Shown here: in pieces, positions 29,062-36,826 of the stretch
Layout: each line of letters starts with the position of its first letter
How positions within the stretch are numbered: position 1 is the first letter of the stretch
Assembly (NCBI GenBank): GCA_024225635.1
Contig: JAAEMK010000557.1
Span: forward strand, 1-64,000
Source of the DNA: Desulfobacteraceae bacterium
GTDB lineage: Bacteria; Desulfobacterota; Desulfobacteria; Desulfobacterales; Desulfobacteraceae
Direction: 5' to 3'
DNA length: 64,000 nucleotides
The notes under the pieces: model-generated
Told to the model about the DNA's origin: nothing
The model's database searches: none
What the model saw: only the letters and a program-made list of their open reading frames with translations
Translations under genes and position numbers: made by a program

Positions 29062-29134
29062 GGGGTCAGGCTTAGCTTATTGCATCAGTCCTCGATCTGC
29101 CCAGTGAATGCGCCAATAAGCTAAGCCTGACCCC
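29062..29134. repeat. REP-like palindrome (perfect 21-bp arms)
   Basis: The left arm begins GGGGTCAGGCTTAGCTTATT and its exact reverse complement ends at 29134, with a 31-bp loop. It lies between two convergent genes. Confidence 0.9.
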
Positions 29135-29146
29135 GGGTTATGCGGG

Positions 29147-29659
29147 TTACCGGTTTTCTTCGTAGGGGTACCAGTCGGAGCTCCTCAGCCGTCCCACCTT
29201 TAACACCGCAATTTCGCAATTGGTTGTGTTGAACACGATTTTCCTGCCAATCTCTCCTCCCACATCCTCGGAAACAATGCGGATTTTACGTTTTTTCAGC
29301 ATGGTCCTTGCCGTTTCCAGGTTGTTCCTGCCGATGTCCCGGGACATGATCTTGGGGTGAAAGGCGCCCCCGATCATCTGGGCCTCCATGTTTTTAAGGG
29401 TTGCGCCGTTTTTGAGCATCATCCGTATCAGGGCCGTTATGGCGACGTTTCCGTATTTTGCCGTCGGTCTCTCAGGGGGAAGGGCGCAGGGAAAGAGAAA
29501 GTGATTCATTCCGCCGATGCCGAGCTTTTGGTCGTAAAGGCAGATTGAGACGGACGATCCAAGCACGGCAGAGATGGCGGTAGGGTGACGGGGCAGATAT
29601 ATAAAGCCTGGTTTCAGCAGATACTCGCCTACAATGGGGGGGGATGCGTTTGTTTCCAT
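29147..29659 (-). CDS. cheD: CheD-like protein lacking the catalytic cysteine
   Basis: A 170-residue protein of the CheD receptor deamidase family, recognised by GIGGMNHFLFP (the catalytic His region), KYGNVAITALI, AQMIGGA and NIGRNN-like RDIGRNNLETAR. The catalytic cysteine, in the family motif LGSC, is replaced: the segment is AVLGSSVSIC with TCC (Ser) there, and the conserved Thr six residues before it is also Ser. It may bind chemoreceptors or CheC without deamidating, or use the nearby Cys. No other che gene is adjacent, but the divergent operon ends in a CheY-domain protein. Confidence 0.82.
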   Translation of the reverse strand: METNASPPIVGEYLLKPGFIYLPRHPTAISAVLGSSVSICLYDQKLGIGGMNHFLFPCALPPERPTAKYGNVAITALIRMMLKNGATLKNMEAQMIGGAFHPKIMSRDIGRNNLETARTMLKKRKIRIVSEDVGGEIGRKIVFNTTNCEIAVLKVGRLRSSDWYPYEENR

Positions 29660-29875
29660 TTCTGATGGTCCGGTGTGGTCGTAAGATGTTAATGATGGTT
29701 GTCGGATCTGTCTGAAAAATAACCTTCATTCTTGTAACCTATTCTCTCTTCCAGATCAAGGATCAATCCCATATAAACGTTGCACAGTACGGCTCTCTTG
29801 TGTTAAAAAAAGGTTTTCGGGACAGCTTGACGGGCTAGTAATGGTATTTATGGAGATGGACGGACAGGAGAGTCG

Positions 29876-30799
29876 ATGGGGGAAAAGCCGGTTGTCAGGA
29901 TCGGTCACCTAAAAACGGTTGATCACCTTGTTTTGGGGCTTGCAGCCTCCGGGCCTTTGCCCTGGGGAAGGGAGCTTGCCCATATGTATCTCGAGCCTGT
30001 TTCCATGAATGCCTGGAATCAGGTAGTGGAACGGGTGCGTGACAAGACCATTGACGGGGCATTCCTTCCCGCCCCCGCGGCCATGGACCTTATCTCGGCC
30101 GGAGCGGATATAAAAATTCTATTCCAGGGGCCGGGGTCGGGGGCAGGGCTTGTCAAGCGCCTGGGCGCGGACATAAAGACAGTGGCTGATTTCAGGGGGC
30201 GGACAATCCTTGTGCCCCACGCGCTGTCGATACACACTCTTCTTGTTCACAGGCTCATGGCGTCCGCGGGATTGAAGGCCGGGGCGGAAGCTTCCGCCGA
30301 TGTTGTTCTTGAACCCATGGCCCCGGCAATGATGATCGAGGCCCTGGAATATGACAGGGAGGCGGCAATAGGCGGTTTTATAGCGCCGGAACCCTTTGGA
30401 ACCCTGGCCGTGGAATCGGGTTTGGGGGCCATGGTTTGTAAATCGGAAACCTTGTGGCCGGGTCACCCGTCCTCTGTGTTTGTTCTCCGTAACGCCGTGA
30501 TAACCGCTTATCCCGACGCGGTGTTTGAGCTTGTGAGGAACCTTGTTGACCATGGGAGTCGTCCCAATGACCTTGTTTCCGCGGCGGTCTCGTTCCTGGA
30601 TCAGGACCCGCAAGTTGTTGAAAAGGTGATTGGCAAACAGGAAATCGGGCAGGCAGGGGGATGTTGCCTGCCTGACATAAAAACGCTTGAGATTATACTG
30701 GATTACATGAGAACGGAGTTGGGACGTATTGGTTGTGAAACGGATGTGGCCGGATGTCTTGAGTTGAGTTTCGCGCGCAAAACAGGGGTTGTAAGATAA
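29876..30799 (+). CDS. Cytoplasmic NrtA/SsuA-type binding-domain protein
   Basis: A 307-residue protein related to the periplasmic binding proteins of nitrate/sulfonate/bicarbonate transporters (NMT1/NrtA superfamily), but without signal peptide; the domain starts almost at once (VRIGHLKTVDHLVLGL). It shares with the other two copies of this operon the pattern DGAFLPAPAAMDL, GGFIAPEPF and LWPGHPSSV (others: WKNHPCCV and WENHPCCV). It precedes the transporter genes. By analogy to the cytoplasmic NrtA-like domain at the end of cyanobacterial NrtC, it may sense intracellular ligand and control transport. Confidence 0.78.
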   Translation: MGEKPVVRIGHLKTVDHLVLGLAASGPLPWGRELAHMYLEPVSMNAWNQVVERVRDKTIDGAFLPAPAAMDLISAGADIKILFQGPGSGAGLVKRLGADIKTVADFRGRTILVPHALSIHTLLVHRLMASAGLKAGAEASADVVLEPMAPAMMIEALEYDREAAIGGFIAPEPFGTLAVESGLGAMVCKSETLWPGHPSSVFVLRNAVITAYPDAVFELVRNLVDHGSRPNDLVSAAVSFLDQDPQVVEKVIGKQEIGQAGGCCLPDIKTLEIILDYMRTELGRIGCETDVAGCLELSFARKTGVVR

Positions 30800-30802
30800 A
30801 TT

Positions 30803-31570
30803 TTGAAAATCGAATTTGATAAGGTGTCAAAGAGTTACCTCAGATCCGACGGAACCTGGCACCCCGTATTTAATGATGTTTCCCTTTCCATCAACCAGGG
30901 AGATTTTGTTATTTTTCTTGGGGAATCCGGCTGCGGCAAGACAACGTTCTTGAACATGCTGGCGGGATTTGAACTTCCCACCTCCGGAACCATCCGGGTC
31001 GACGGTGAAGAAGTGCGGGACATCCATCCCTCGAGAACCATGCTGTTCCAGGAACCGACCCTCATACCCTGGCTCACCGTGCGGGAGAATGTCTCCTATG
31101 GGTGCCGGCTCAGGGGGGATTGTGACCGGCTCGGCTACAGGGTGACCCAGTTTATCGAAATCATGGGGCTTTCAGGCTTTGAGGATTCAAAACCCGGGGA
31201 ACTGTCCCTGGGAATGGCCCAGCGGGCCTGTCTTGCCAGGGCCCTCATGGGCCGCCCGGAAATATTGATCATGGACGAACCATTTGCCTCCCTGGATACC
31301 TTTACAAAGGCTCACATCCAGGAGGAGATGGTCAATCTCTGGCTGAGCGAGCAGTTCACGGTGGTGTTTGTGACCCATGATATCGAAGAGGCCGTTTTGC
31401 TGGGTAACCGGGTGGTGCTCCTGGGCGGTTGCCCAGCAGGTATCATTGATACCTTTAACATCGATCTCGAGTATCCCAGGGATGTCAATGATCCCAGGTT
31501 CAAGGGGTTCAGGAAAGAGATCCTGGAAAAGTTCAAGGGTTCCTATGTGGGCAACAGGAGGTATTTATGA
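30803..31570 (+). CDS. ABC transporter ATP-binding protein (NrtD/SsuB/TauB type)
   Basis: A 255-residue ATPase with Walker A GESGCGKTT, Walker B ILIMDEPFASLD and the H-loop VFVTHDIEEA. The signature is unusual: LSLGMAQR instead of LSGGQ/LSGGM. The start is TTG at 30803, 3 bp after the preceding gene, with a weak ribosome site, so it may depend on coupling. It overlaps the Tat-exported binding protein by 4 bp. Confidence 0.9.
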   Translation: MKIEFDKVSKSYLRSDGTWHPVFNDVSLSINQGDFVIFLGESGCGKTTFLNMLAGFELPTSGTIRVDGEEVRDIHPSRTMLFQEPTLIPWLTVRENVSYGCRLRGDCDRLGYRVTQFIEIMGLSGFEDSKPGELSLGMAQRACLARALMGRPEILIMDEPFASLDTFTKAHIQEEMVNLWLSEQFTVVFVTHDIEEAVLLGNRVVLLGGCPAGIIDTFNIDLEYPRDVNDPRFKGFRKEILEKFKGSYVGNRRYL

Positions 31571-32772
31571 AAGCATCCGGTCCCGATAACATGGGGCGGC
31601 GGCGATTCCTCGGACAGGCAGCCGCAGCCCTCGGCACCTCCCTGTTTGTTCCTTCTCTGCCGGCGTTTGCCGCCAAAGAGGAGCTTAGGCTCGGGTATCT
31701 TCCCATCACCGATGCGGCCCCCCTTCTCATCGCCCACAGTCTCGGTTTTTTTCTTGAAGAAGGGCTTGTTGTGCCAAGACCAGTTATGGTAAGGTCATGG
31801 AAGGTTCTGGCAGAGTCGTTCATGGCGGGTAAGTTCGATCTTACCCATATGCTATTTCCCATGCCCGTGTGGATGCGGTTCAGGCATAAGATGCCTGTCA
31901 AGGTCCTGGGATGGGATCACACCAATGGAAGCGCCATGACCGTACACGGCGATTCAGGCATCAGGGGGTTTGCCGATCTTGGCGGAAGGCAGATTGCCGT
32001 TCCGTCCTGGTATTCCACACACAATCTTGTAGTTCAGTTAGGATTGAGGGCCCGGGGGCTTACGCCGGTGATCCGCCCCCAGAACAGCCCCTTGAAACCC
32101 AATGAAGTAAATCTTTTTATTCTTCCGCCGCCGGAGATGCCGCCGGCACTCCTCGGCCGAAAGATCGACGGCTTTATTGTTGCGGAACCGTTCAACGCCC
32201 TTGCGGAGATGAAGGTCCGGGCAAGGATCATGCGGTTTACCGGGGATATCTGGAAAAATCATCCCTGCTGCGTCCTGGTGACCCGGGAAGAGTTGACCCG
32301 GAGGCGGCCCGCATTTATTCAAAAGGCTGTCAATGCCGTGGTAAGGGCCCAGCTCTGGTGCGAACAGAACCGGGAACAGGCGGCCCATATCTTGAGCCGG
32401 GACGGTGAGGGGTATCTTCCCGTGGAGGCAAAAGTCCTCAAACGGGTTTTCACCGGTTATAACCTCAAGGAGTATACCACGGGTCCCCTTCCAAGGGCGA
32501 TCATGCATCCCCAATGGGATATCCAGAGAATCGGGTTTCAGCCCTATCCATTTCCCTCGGCCACCCGGTTTGTCCTGGAGCAGATGGGAAAAACCCTTGT
32601 GGAAGGAGATAACAGTTTTTTGAGAAATCTTGATTCGGCACGGGCCGCAGGGGAGCTGGTGGATGACAGCTTTGTGTTAAAGGCCATGGAGAGCAACCGG
32701 GAGTATGGCCGTTTTTTTCCTTTGGATGTGGCGCAACCTTTATCAAGGGAAGAGATCATTGAAATCGATTAA
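31567..32772 (+). CDS. Tat-exported ABC substrate-binding protein (NrtA-like)
   Basis: A 401-residue binding protein with a twin-arginine signal (GRRRFLGQAAAALG, cleavage near AFA-A at about residue 37), so it is folded before export. The mature part begins LRLGYLPITDAAPLLIAHS as in NrtA/CmpA proteins and contains DGFIVAEPFNALAEM and WKNHPCCVLVT. The ligand is not identifiable; family members bind nitrate, bicarbonate, sulfonates or thiamine precursors. It is the true transport receptor of the operon. Confidence 0.88.
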   Translation: MKASGPDNMGRRRFLGQAAAALGTSLFVPSLPAFAAKEELRLGYLPITDAAPLLIAHSLGFFLEEGLVVPRPVMVRSWKVLAESFMAGKFDLTHMLFPMPVWMRFRHKMPVKVLGWDHTNGSAMTVHGDSGIRGFADLGGRQIAVPSWYSTHNLVVQLGLRARGLTPVIRPQNSPLKPNEVNLFILPPPEMPPALLGRKIDGFIVAEPFNALAEMKVRARIMRFTGDIWKNHPCCVLVTREELTRRRPAFIQKAVNAVVRAQLWCEQNREQAAHILSRDGEGYLPVEAKVLKRVFTGYNLKEYTTGPLPRAIMHPQWDIQRIGFQPYPFPSATRFVLEQMGKTLVEGDNSFLRNLDSARAAGELVDDSFVLKAMESNREYGRFFPLDVAQPLSREEIIEID

Positions 32773-33589
32773 CAATATCATGGAAAGGGTCTCCAAGGCG
32801 AACTGGGTCAATCTCCTGTTTGAGCGTGAAGAGCCCGGGGTCCGGTATGAGATCCTTGGGATGGTGCTCTTTGTGTTTGTCTGGATCGTGGGGTGTACCC
32901 TGTTCTTCTCCGGTCAAAAGTTTGAGTCCTTTCACGGTTTCATGCCGTTGCCGACCTTGAAAGCCCTTTTTGCCGCGGCAACCGAAGGGCGCTTCTGGGT
33001 GTCGGTGTGGGCCAGCCTCAGGCGGGTGGTCATCGGCATCACCATGGCTGCCGCCATTGGAATTCCCGGCGGCATGATCATCGGCTTTTATCCGAAGCTG
33101 AGACGTCTTTCCTATTCCCCCATCCAGTTTTTAAGAATGATCAGCCCCCTGTCATGGATGCCGGTTGCCGTGCTCGTGTTTGCAAGTTTTGAATCCGCGA
33201 TCAACTTCCTGATCGTTATGGCCACAGTCTGGCCGATCATGCTTAACACGGCCATCGGGGTTATGAGTGTGGATGCGCGGCTGGTGCGAATGGCCTTGAA
33301 CCAGGGGGCCACCCATTTTCAGCTCATACGGACCATTATCGTGCCGGCTTCCTTGCCAAATGTGATGGCCAGTCTTCGCCTGGCACTGGGCGTGGCCTGG
33401 ATCGTGCTCGTCCCTGCCGAGTTTCTGGGGGTTTCAAGCGGTCTTGGGTATCTGATCAACGATGCCAGGGATACCATGTCCTATGACAGGCTCATGGCCA
33501 TGATCATCGCCATCGGCATCCTTGGCTTTCTCCTTGACAGGGGACTGCAGAAGATCCAGCGGTTGGTCAGCTGGTCCTGGGTCGAATAG
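32759..33589 (+). CDS. ABC transporter permease (NrtB/SsuC type)
   Basis: A permease of about 276 residues with six hydrophobic segments and the EAA-type loop (NQGATHFQLIRTIIVPASLP). I chose TTG at 32759 because GGGAAGAG lies just upstream and the ATG at 32780 has no ribosome site; the two genes then overlap by 14 bp, as elsewhere in this operon. It completes a full transporter with the ATPase and the Tat-exported receptor. Confidence 0.88.
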   Translation: MKSINNIMERVSKANWVNLLFEREEPGVRYEILGMVLFVFVWIVGCTLFFSGQKFESFHGFMPLPTLKALFAAATEGRFWVSVWASLRRVVIGITMAAAIGIPGGMIIGFYPKLRRLSYSPIQFLRMISPLSWMPVAVLVFASFESAINFLIVMATVWPIMLNTAIGVMSVDARLVRMALNQGATHFQLIRTIIVPASLPNVMASLRLALGVAWIVLVPAEFLGVSSGLGYLINDARDTMSYDRLMAMIIAIGILGFLLDRGLQKIQRLVSWSWVE

Positions 33590-33748
33590 CGGTGAAGAAC
33601 AGACGATGGATGACAGCGGGTACAGGTGGTTGTGCCTGCTCTTTTATGAAAATAGTAAAAGGCCCTGGGGACGATAGCTGTAAAGTTGCGGGGTCGACAT
33701 GTTCCAGGGGTTCATGTCTTAAGTTTTAAACAAATAAGGAGCCTTGTT

Positions 33749-35122
33749 ATGGCAGTAGATCCGAAGATAAAAATTCTTGTTACAGACGATTCCGGCACCA
33801 TGCGCATGATGTTCAAGCAGATGTTGAATAAGGCGGGGTTTGAAAATATTGTCATGGCTGTGAACGGAGACGATGGGATTGCAAAGGTTCAGGCGGAGGA
33901 ACCCGACCTTGTCATCAGCGACTGGAATATGCCCCAGAAGGACGGGCTCGAGTTTCTCCAGTGGCTCAGGAGTCAGGAGGCGTACAAGACGCTTCCCTTT
34001 ATCATGGCAACGGCCCAGGCCGACAAGGGGCAGCAGATCACCATCATGGAGGCCGGGGGAAACGGCCATGTGCCCAAGCCCTTTGATTCGAATCAGATCA
34101 AGGAAGCCATCGAAAAGGTGTTTGCCCCTGAGGATGAAGCCGCTGTTGTCAAAAAGGAGAGGCGGATCGTGGACGGTAAGGTGGAACTCAATGTCGCCCA
34201 CATTCAGATCACCGACCACCTTGCCCTGGGCGCTTTGAAGCACCGAATCGATCTGGGTGAGATAACGCCGAAACATTTTGTTCTCAATACCGACCGTAAG
34301 CCCGGATGGAACCCCATCCAGGAGGGGCTTGAAAACGCCGAACTTGACGCCGCCTTTGTTCTGGCGCCCATTGCCATGGATCTCTTTGCCTATGATTCAC
34401 CCATCCGCCTGGTGCTTCTGGCGCACAAGAACGGCAGTACCTTTGTGAGGAGCCGCCACTATGACCCCAGGTTCGACTCCCTCCAGAGTTTTTACAAGTA
34501 CAAGGTTGTGGATATCCCCCACAAGATGAGCGTTCATCACATGCTGGCACATCAGTTTCTGAAGGAGCTGGGGCTGAAGCCGGGAGTGCCGGGTAAAAAG
34601 GCCATCAATGTCCGGTTTGAGGTCGTTCCTCCCATCAAGATGCCCGGCATCATGAAGGAGAACGAGGACGTTGCCGGATTCATGGTTGCCGAGCCCATCG
34701 CCACCAAGGCCGTTGCAACTGAAATCGGCAACCTCGAGTTTGTTTCCTCCACCCGTTGGGAGAATCATCCCTGTTGTGTCGTTGCCATGCAGCAGGATTT
34801 CATTGAAAATCATCCGGAGGCGGCCCAGGAATTTGTTTCCATGATTGTGGAATCCGGCAAGTATGTCGAGGCGGACAAGGCTCGGGCGGCCGATATTGCC
34901 GTGAAGTTTCTCGACCCTGAAGGAAAGCTCGGCCTCAATCCCGCCGTGCTCAAGAAGGTATTTTCCCAGCCCCAGGCCATCCGCATGGACGATCTCTATC
35001 CGGTGAAGGAAGACCTGGATAAAATTCAGCGCTATATGCACGATGTCATGGGAATTGGAAAGATCATCGACCTCGATAAGTTTGTGGATTTGCAATTCGC
35101 GAGTGTGGCATGTAACCGGTAA
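33749..35122 (+). CDS. CheY receiver fused to an NrtA-like binding domain
   Basis: A 457-residue fusion. Residues 1-125 are a complete CheY-like receiver: the acidic pair in VTDDSG, phosphoacceptor Asp in LVISDWNMP, Thr in IMATAQ and Lys in VPKPF. After a short linker, residues about 150-450 are a cytoplasmic NMT1/NrtA-like binding domain (VAHIQITDHLALGAL, DAAFVLAPIAMDLFA, AGFMVAEPIATKA, WENHPCCVVAM). The start at 33749 has AAGGAG upstream and the usual receiver beginning. No DNA-binding output exists. It probably reports a ligand, or transporter state, to a phosphorelay or the flagellar switch. It lies 159 bp after the permease. Confidence 0.85.
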   Translation: MAVDPKIKILVTDDSGTMRMMFKQMLNKAGFENIVMAVNGDDGIAKVQAEEPDLVISDWNMPQKDGLEFLQWLRSQEAYKTLPFIMATAQADKGQQITIMEAGGNGHVPKPFDSNQIKEAIEKVFAPEDEAAVVKKERRIVDGKVELNVAHIQITDHLALGALKHRIDLGEITPKHFVLNTDRKPGWNPIQEGLENAELDAAFVLAPIAMDLFAYDSPIRLVLLAHKNGSTFVRSRHYDPRFDSLQSFYKYKVVDIPHKMSVHHMLAHQFLKELGLKPGVPGKKAINVRFEVVPPIKMPGIMKENEDVAGFMVAEPIATKAVATEIGNLEFVSSTRWENHPCCVVAMQQDFIENHPEAAQEFVSMIVESGKYVEADKARAADIAVKFLDPEGKLGLNPAVLKKVFSQPQAIRMDDLYPVKEDLDKIQRYMHDVMGIGKIIDLDKFVDLQFASVACNR

Positions 35123-35169
35123 CTCTGGTCTCCTTGGATCAGGATTTCTATTTTGGGATGAGGTGATGC

Positions 35170-35820
35170 ATGAAGGTAACGGATCCGGAAATTATCAGAA
35201 CCGGAGAGCGGGATTTGATTGATGCTGTCAAGGAAGATCTTGACTGGAATGCTGTCAGGGAGATCGTAAAGAATAAGATCAAAATTTCCTCGGTTGGCAC
35301 CACCGGGGGGGAGATCGTTGTCCACGAAAATCAGGTGGCGTTCCGGGTGGATCTCGAGCTCAAGGTGGATCTGAGCCTGATGTTTGATCGCAATGGAAAC
35401 CATATCCCGGAAGAGGAAGATAAGCAGGAGCTGTCGGCCGTTTCCGAATCCGCTCCTGCTGAAACCGGAGCGTCGGCGGAATTATCCGATGCGCCCCCTC
35501 TTGGGGTGGCTGAACCTGAGCCTGAGCTGGAGTTGGAGCCTGAGCCGGAGCCGGAGCCGGAGTTGGAGCCGGAGTTGGAGCCGGAGTTGGAGCCGGAGTT
35601 GGAGCCGGGGCCGGAGTTGGAGGCCAGGGGCCTTGCCGGGGATGATCTTTCCCCGGATGAGATCGAGTTCGGCCTTGATGATTTTTCCGCGGAGGACTCG
35701 GAGATCAATCTCGATGATATTGCCCTGGCCGATGAGGGGGGCGCAGAGAACCTGGACGATGATATCGATGAGATACTCAAGGAGAGCCGGGAGTTTTGGG
35801 AGAAGAAAAAGACAGAGTAG
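35170..35820 (+). CDS. Acidic Glu-Pro-repeat protein, unknown
   Basis: A 216-residue, very acidic protein I do not recognise. The first 80 residues look folded (KEDLDWNAVREIVKNKIKI, then VDLELKVDLSLMFD). Residues about 114-152 are a Glu/Pro/Leu low-complexity repeat, and the C-terminus is Asp/Glu-rich (DEIEFGLDDFSAEDSEINLD). It has no signal or membrane segment. It follows the CheY-binding-domain fusion by 47 bp and abuts the PP-loop gene, so it may be part of the sensing operon. Confidence 0.65.
   Translation: MKVTDPEIIRTGERDLIDAVKEDLDWNAVREIVKNKIKISSVGTTGGEIVVHENQVAFRVDLELKVDLSLMFDRNGNHIPEEEDKQELSAVSESAPAETGASAELSDAPPLGVAEPEPELELEPEPEPEPELEPELEPELEPELEPGPELEARGLAGDDLSPDEIEFGLDDFSAEDSEINLDDIALADEGGAENLDDDIDEILKESREFWEKKKTE
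35512..35622 (+). repeat. Low-complexity GAGCCGGAG-type coding repeat
   Basis: Imperfect repeats of CCGGAG and TTGGAG units encode the Glu-Pro-Glu-Leu tract of the acidic protein; the unit count is likely variable between strains. Confidence 0.85.
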
Positions 35821-36822
35821 ATGGATATAAAAACAGAATCAAGAAAAGTAAAGGCCCTGGGGCTTACCTCCGGAGGGCTTGACAGTATTCTCAGTGCCCT
35901 GCTCCTGAGGGAGCAGGGTATCGATGTGACCTGGGTCAGTTTCAAGACCCCGTTTTTCCTTCCCGATGCAGCCATAAAGGCGGCAAAGAGGAATAACATT
36001 CCAATCCTGGTTGAGGATATCACGGACATCTATATGGAGATGCTGAAAAATCCTCCGGCCGGATACGGAAAGAACATGAACCCCTGCATGGACTGCCATT
36101 CGATGATGTTTGCCAGGGCGGGGGAGATAATGGAGAAGGAGGGATTTGATTTTCTCTTCAGCGGTGAGGTGGCGGGCCAGCGGCCCTTTTCCCAGAATAA
36201 GCGCTCCATGCGGTATGTGGAGAAGCGTTCCGGGTTTGACGGCTCCATCCTGAGGCCCCTCAGCGCCCAGGTGCTTCCCGAAACCGAGGTGGAACGCCGG
36301 GGACTTGTGGACCGGGAACGCCTGGGGGCGATTTCGGGCCGGTCCAGGAAGGAACAGATAGCCATGGCCGGGCGGTTCGGCGTGACCGATTACCCTGCGC
36401 CGGCCGGCGGGTGCCTGTTGACCGACAAGGCCTTTTCCCAGCGGCTCAGGGATCTTCTTTTTGTCCAGAAGAACTACGTGAAAAAGGACCTTTATCTGTT
36501 GCGTTACGGCCGTCATTTCAGGCTCGATCCTGATACCAAGATTGTTGTCGGGCGATCCAAGATGGACAACGCCGGGATCGAGAATCTCCATGTCCCTGAA
36601 AGGGGGGTGCTGATTCGGATGGATGACATGCCCGGGCCCGTTGTTCTGATTCCCTCGGCCCCGGCCGCGGAGATGGTGAAGAGGGCCGGGGAAATCTGCG
36701 CCGGTTACTCCAAGGCATTGCCGGGTCAGGAGGTCGCGGTGCAGATCAAATCGCCGGACGGGATCGAGCGGGTCGTTGTAACGGCCATTGACACGTCGGT
36801 CATGCAGGATCTCGTTATCTGA
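35821..36822 (+). CDS. PP-loop ATPase, ThiI/MnmA-like tRNA thiolation family
   Basis: A 333-residue adenylating protein with the PP-loop LTSGGLDSILSALLL, conserved cysteines in CMDCHSMMF and APAGGCLLTD, and a C-terminal domain (about 215-330) like the RNA-binding NFACT-R/DUF814 type (FRLDPDTKIVVGRSK). Such proteins are usually labelled tRNA 4-thiouridine or 2-thiouridine synthase-like. It starts right at the end of the acidic-protein gene and converges on rlmN. Confidence 0.82.
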   Translation: MDIKTESRKVKALGLTSGGLDSILSALLLREQGIDVTWVSFKTPFFLPDAAIKAAKRNNIPILVEDITDIYMEMLKNPPAGYGKNMNPCMDCHSMMFARAGEIMEKEGFDFLFSGEVAGQRPFSQNKRSMRYVEKRSGFDGSILRPLSAQVLPETEVERRGLVDRERLGAISGRSRKEQIAMAGRFGVTDYPAPAGGCLLTDKAFSQRLRDLLFVQKNYVKKDLYLLRYGRHFRLDPDTKIVVGRSKMDNAGIENLHVPERGVLIRMDDMPGPVVLIPSAPAAEMVKRAGEICAGYSKALPGQEVAVQIKSPDGIERVVVTAIDTSVMQDLVI

Positions 36823-36826
36823 CAGG

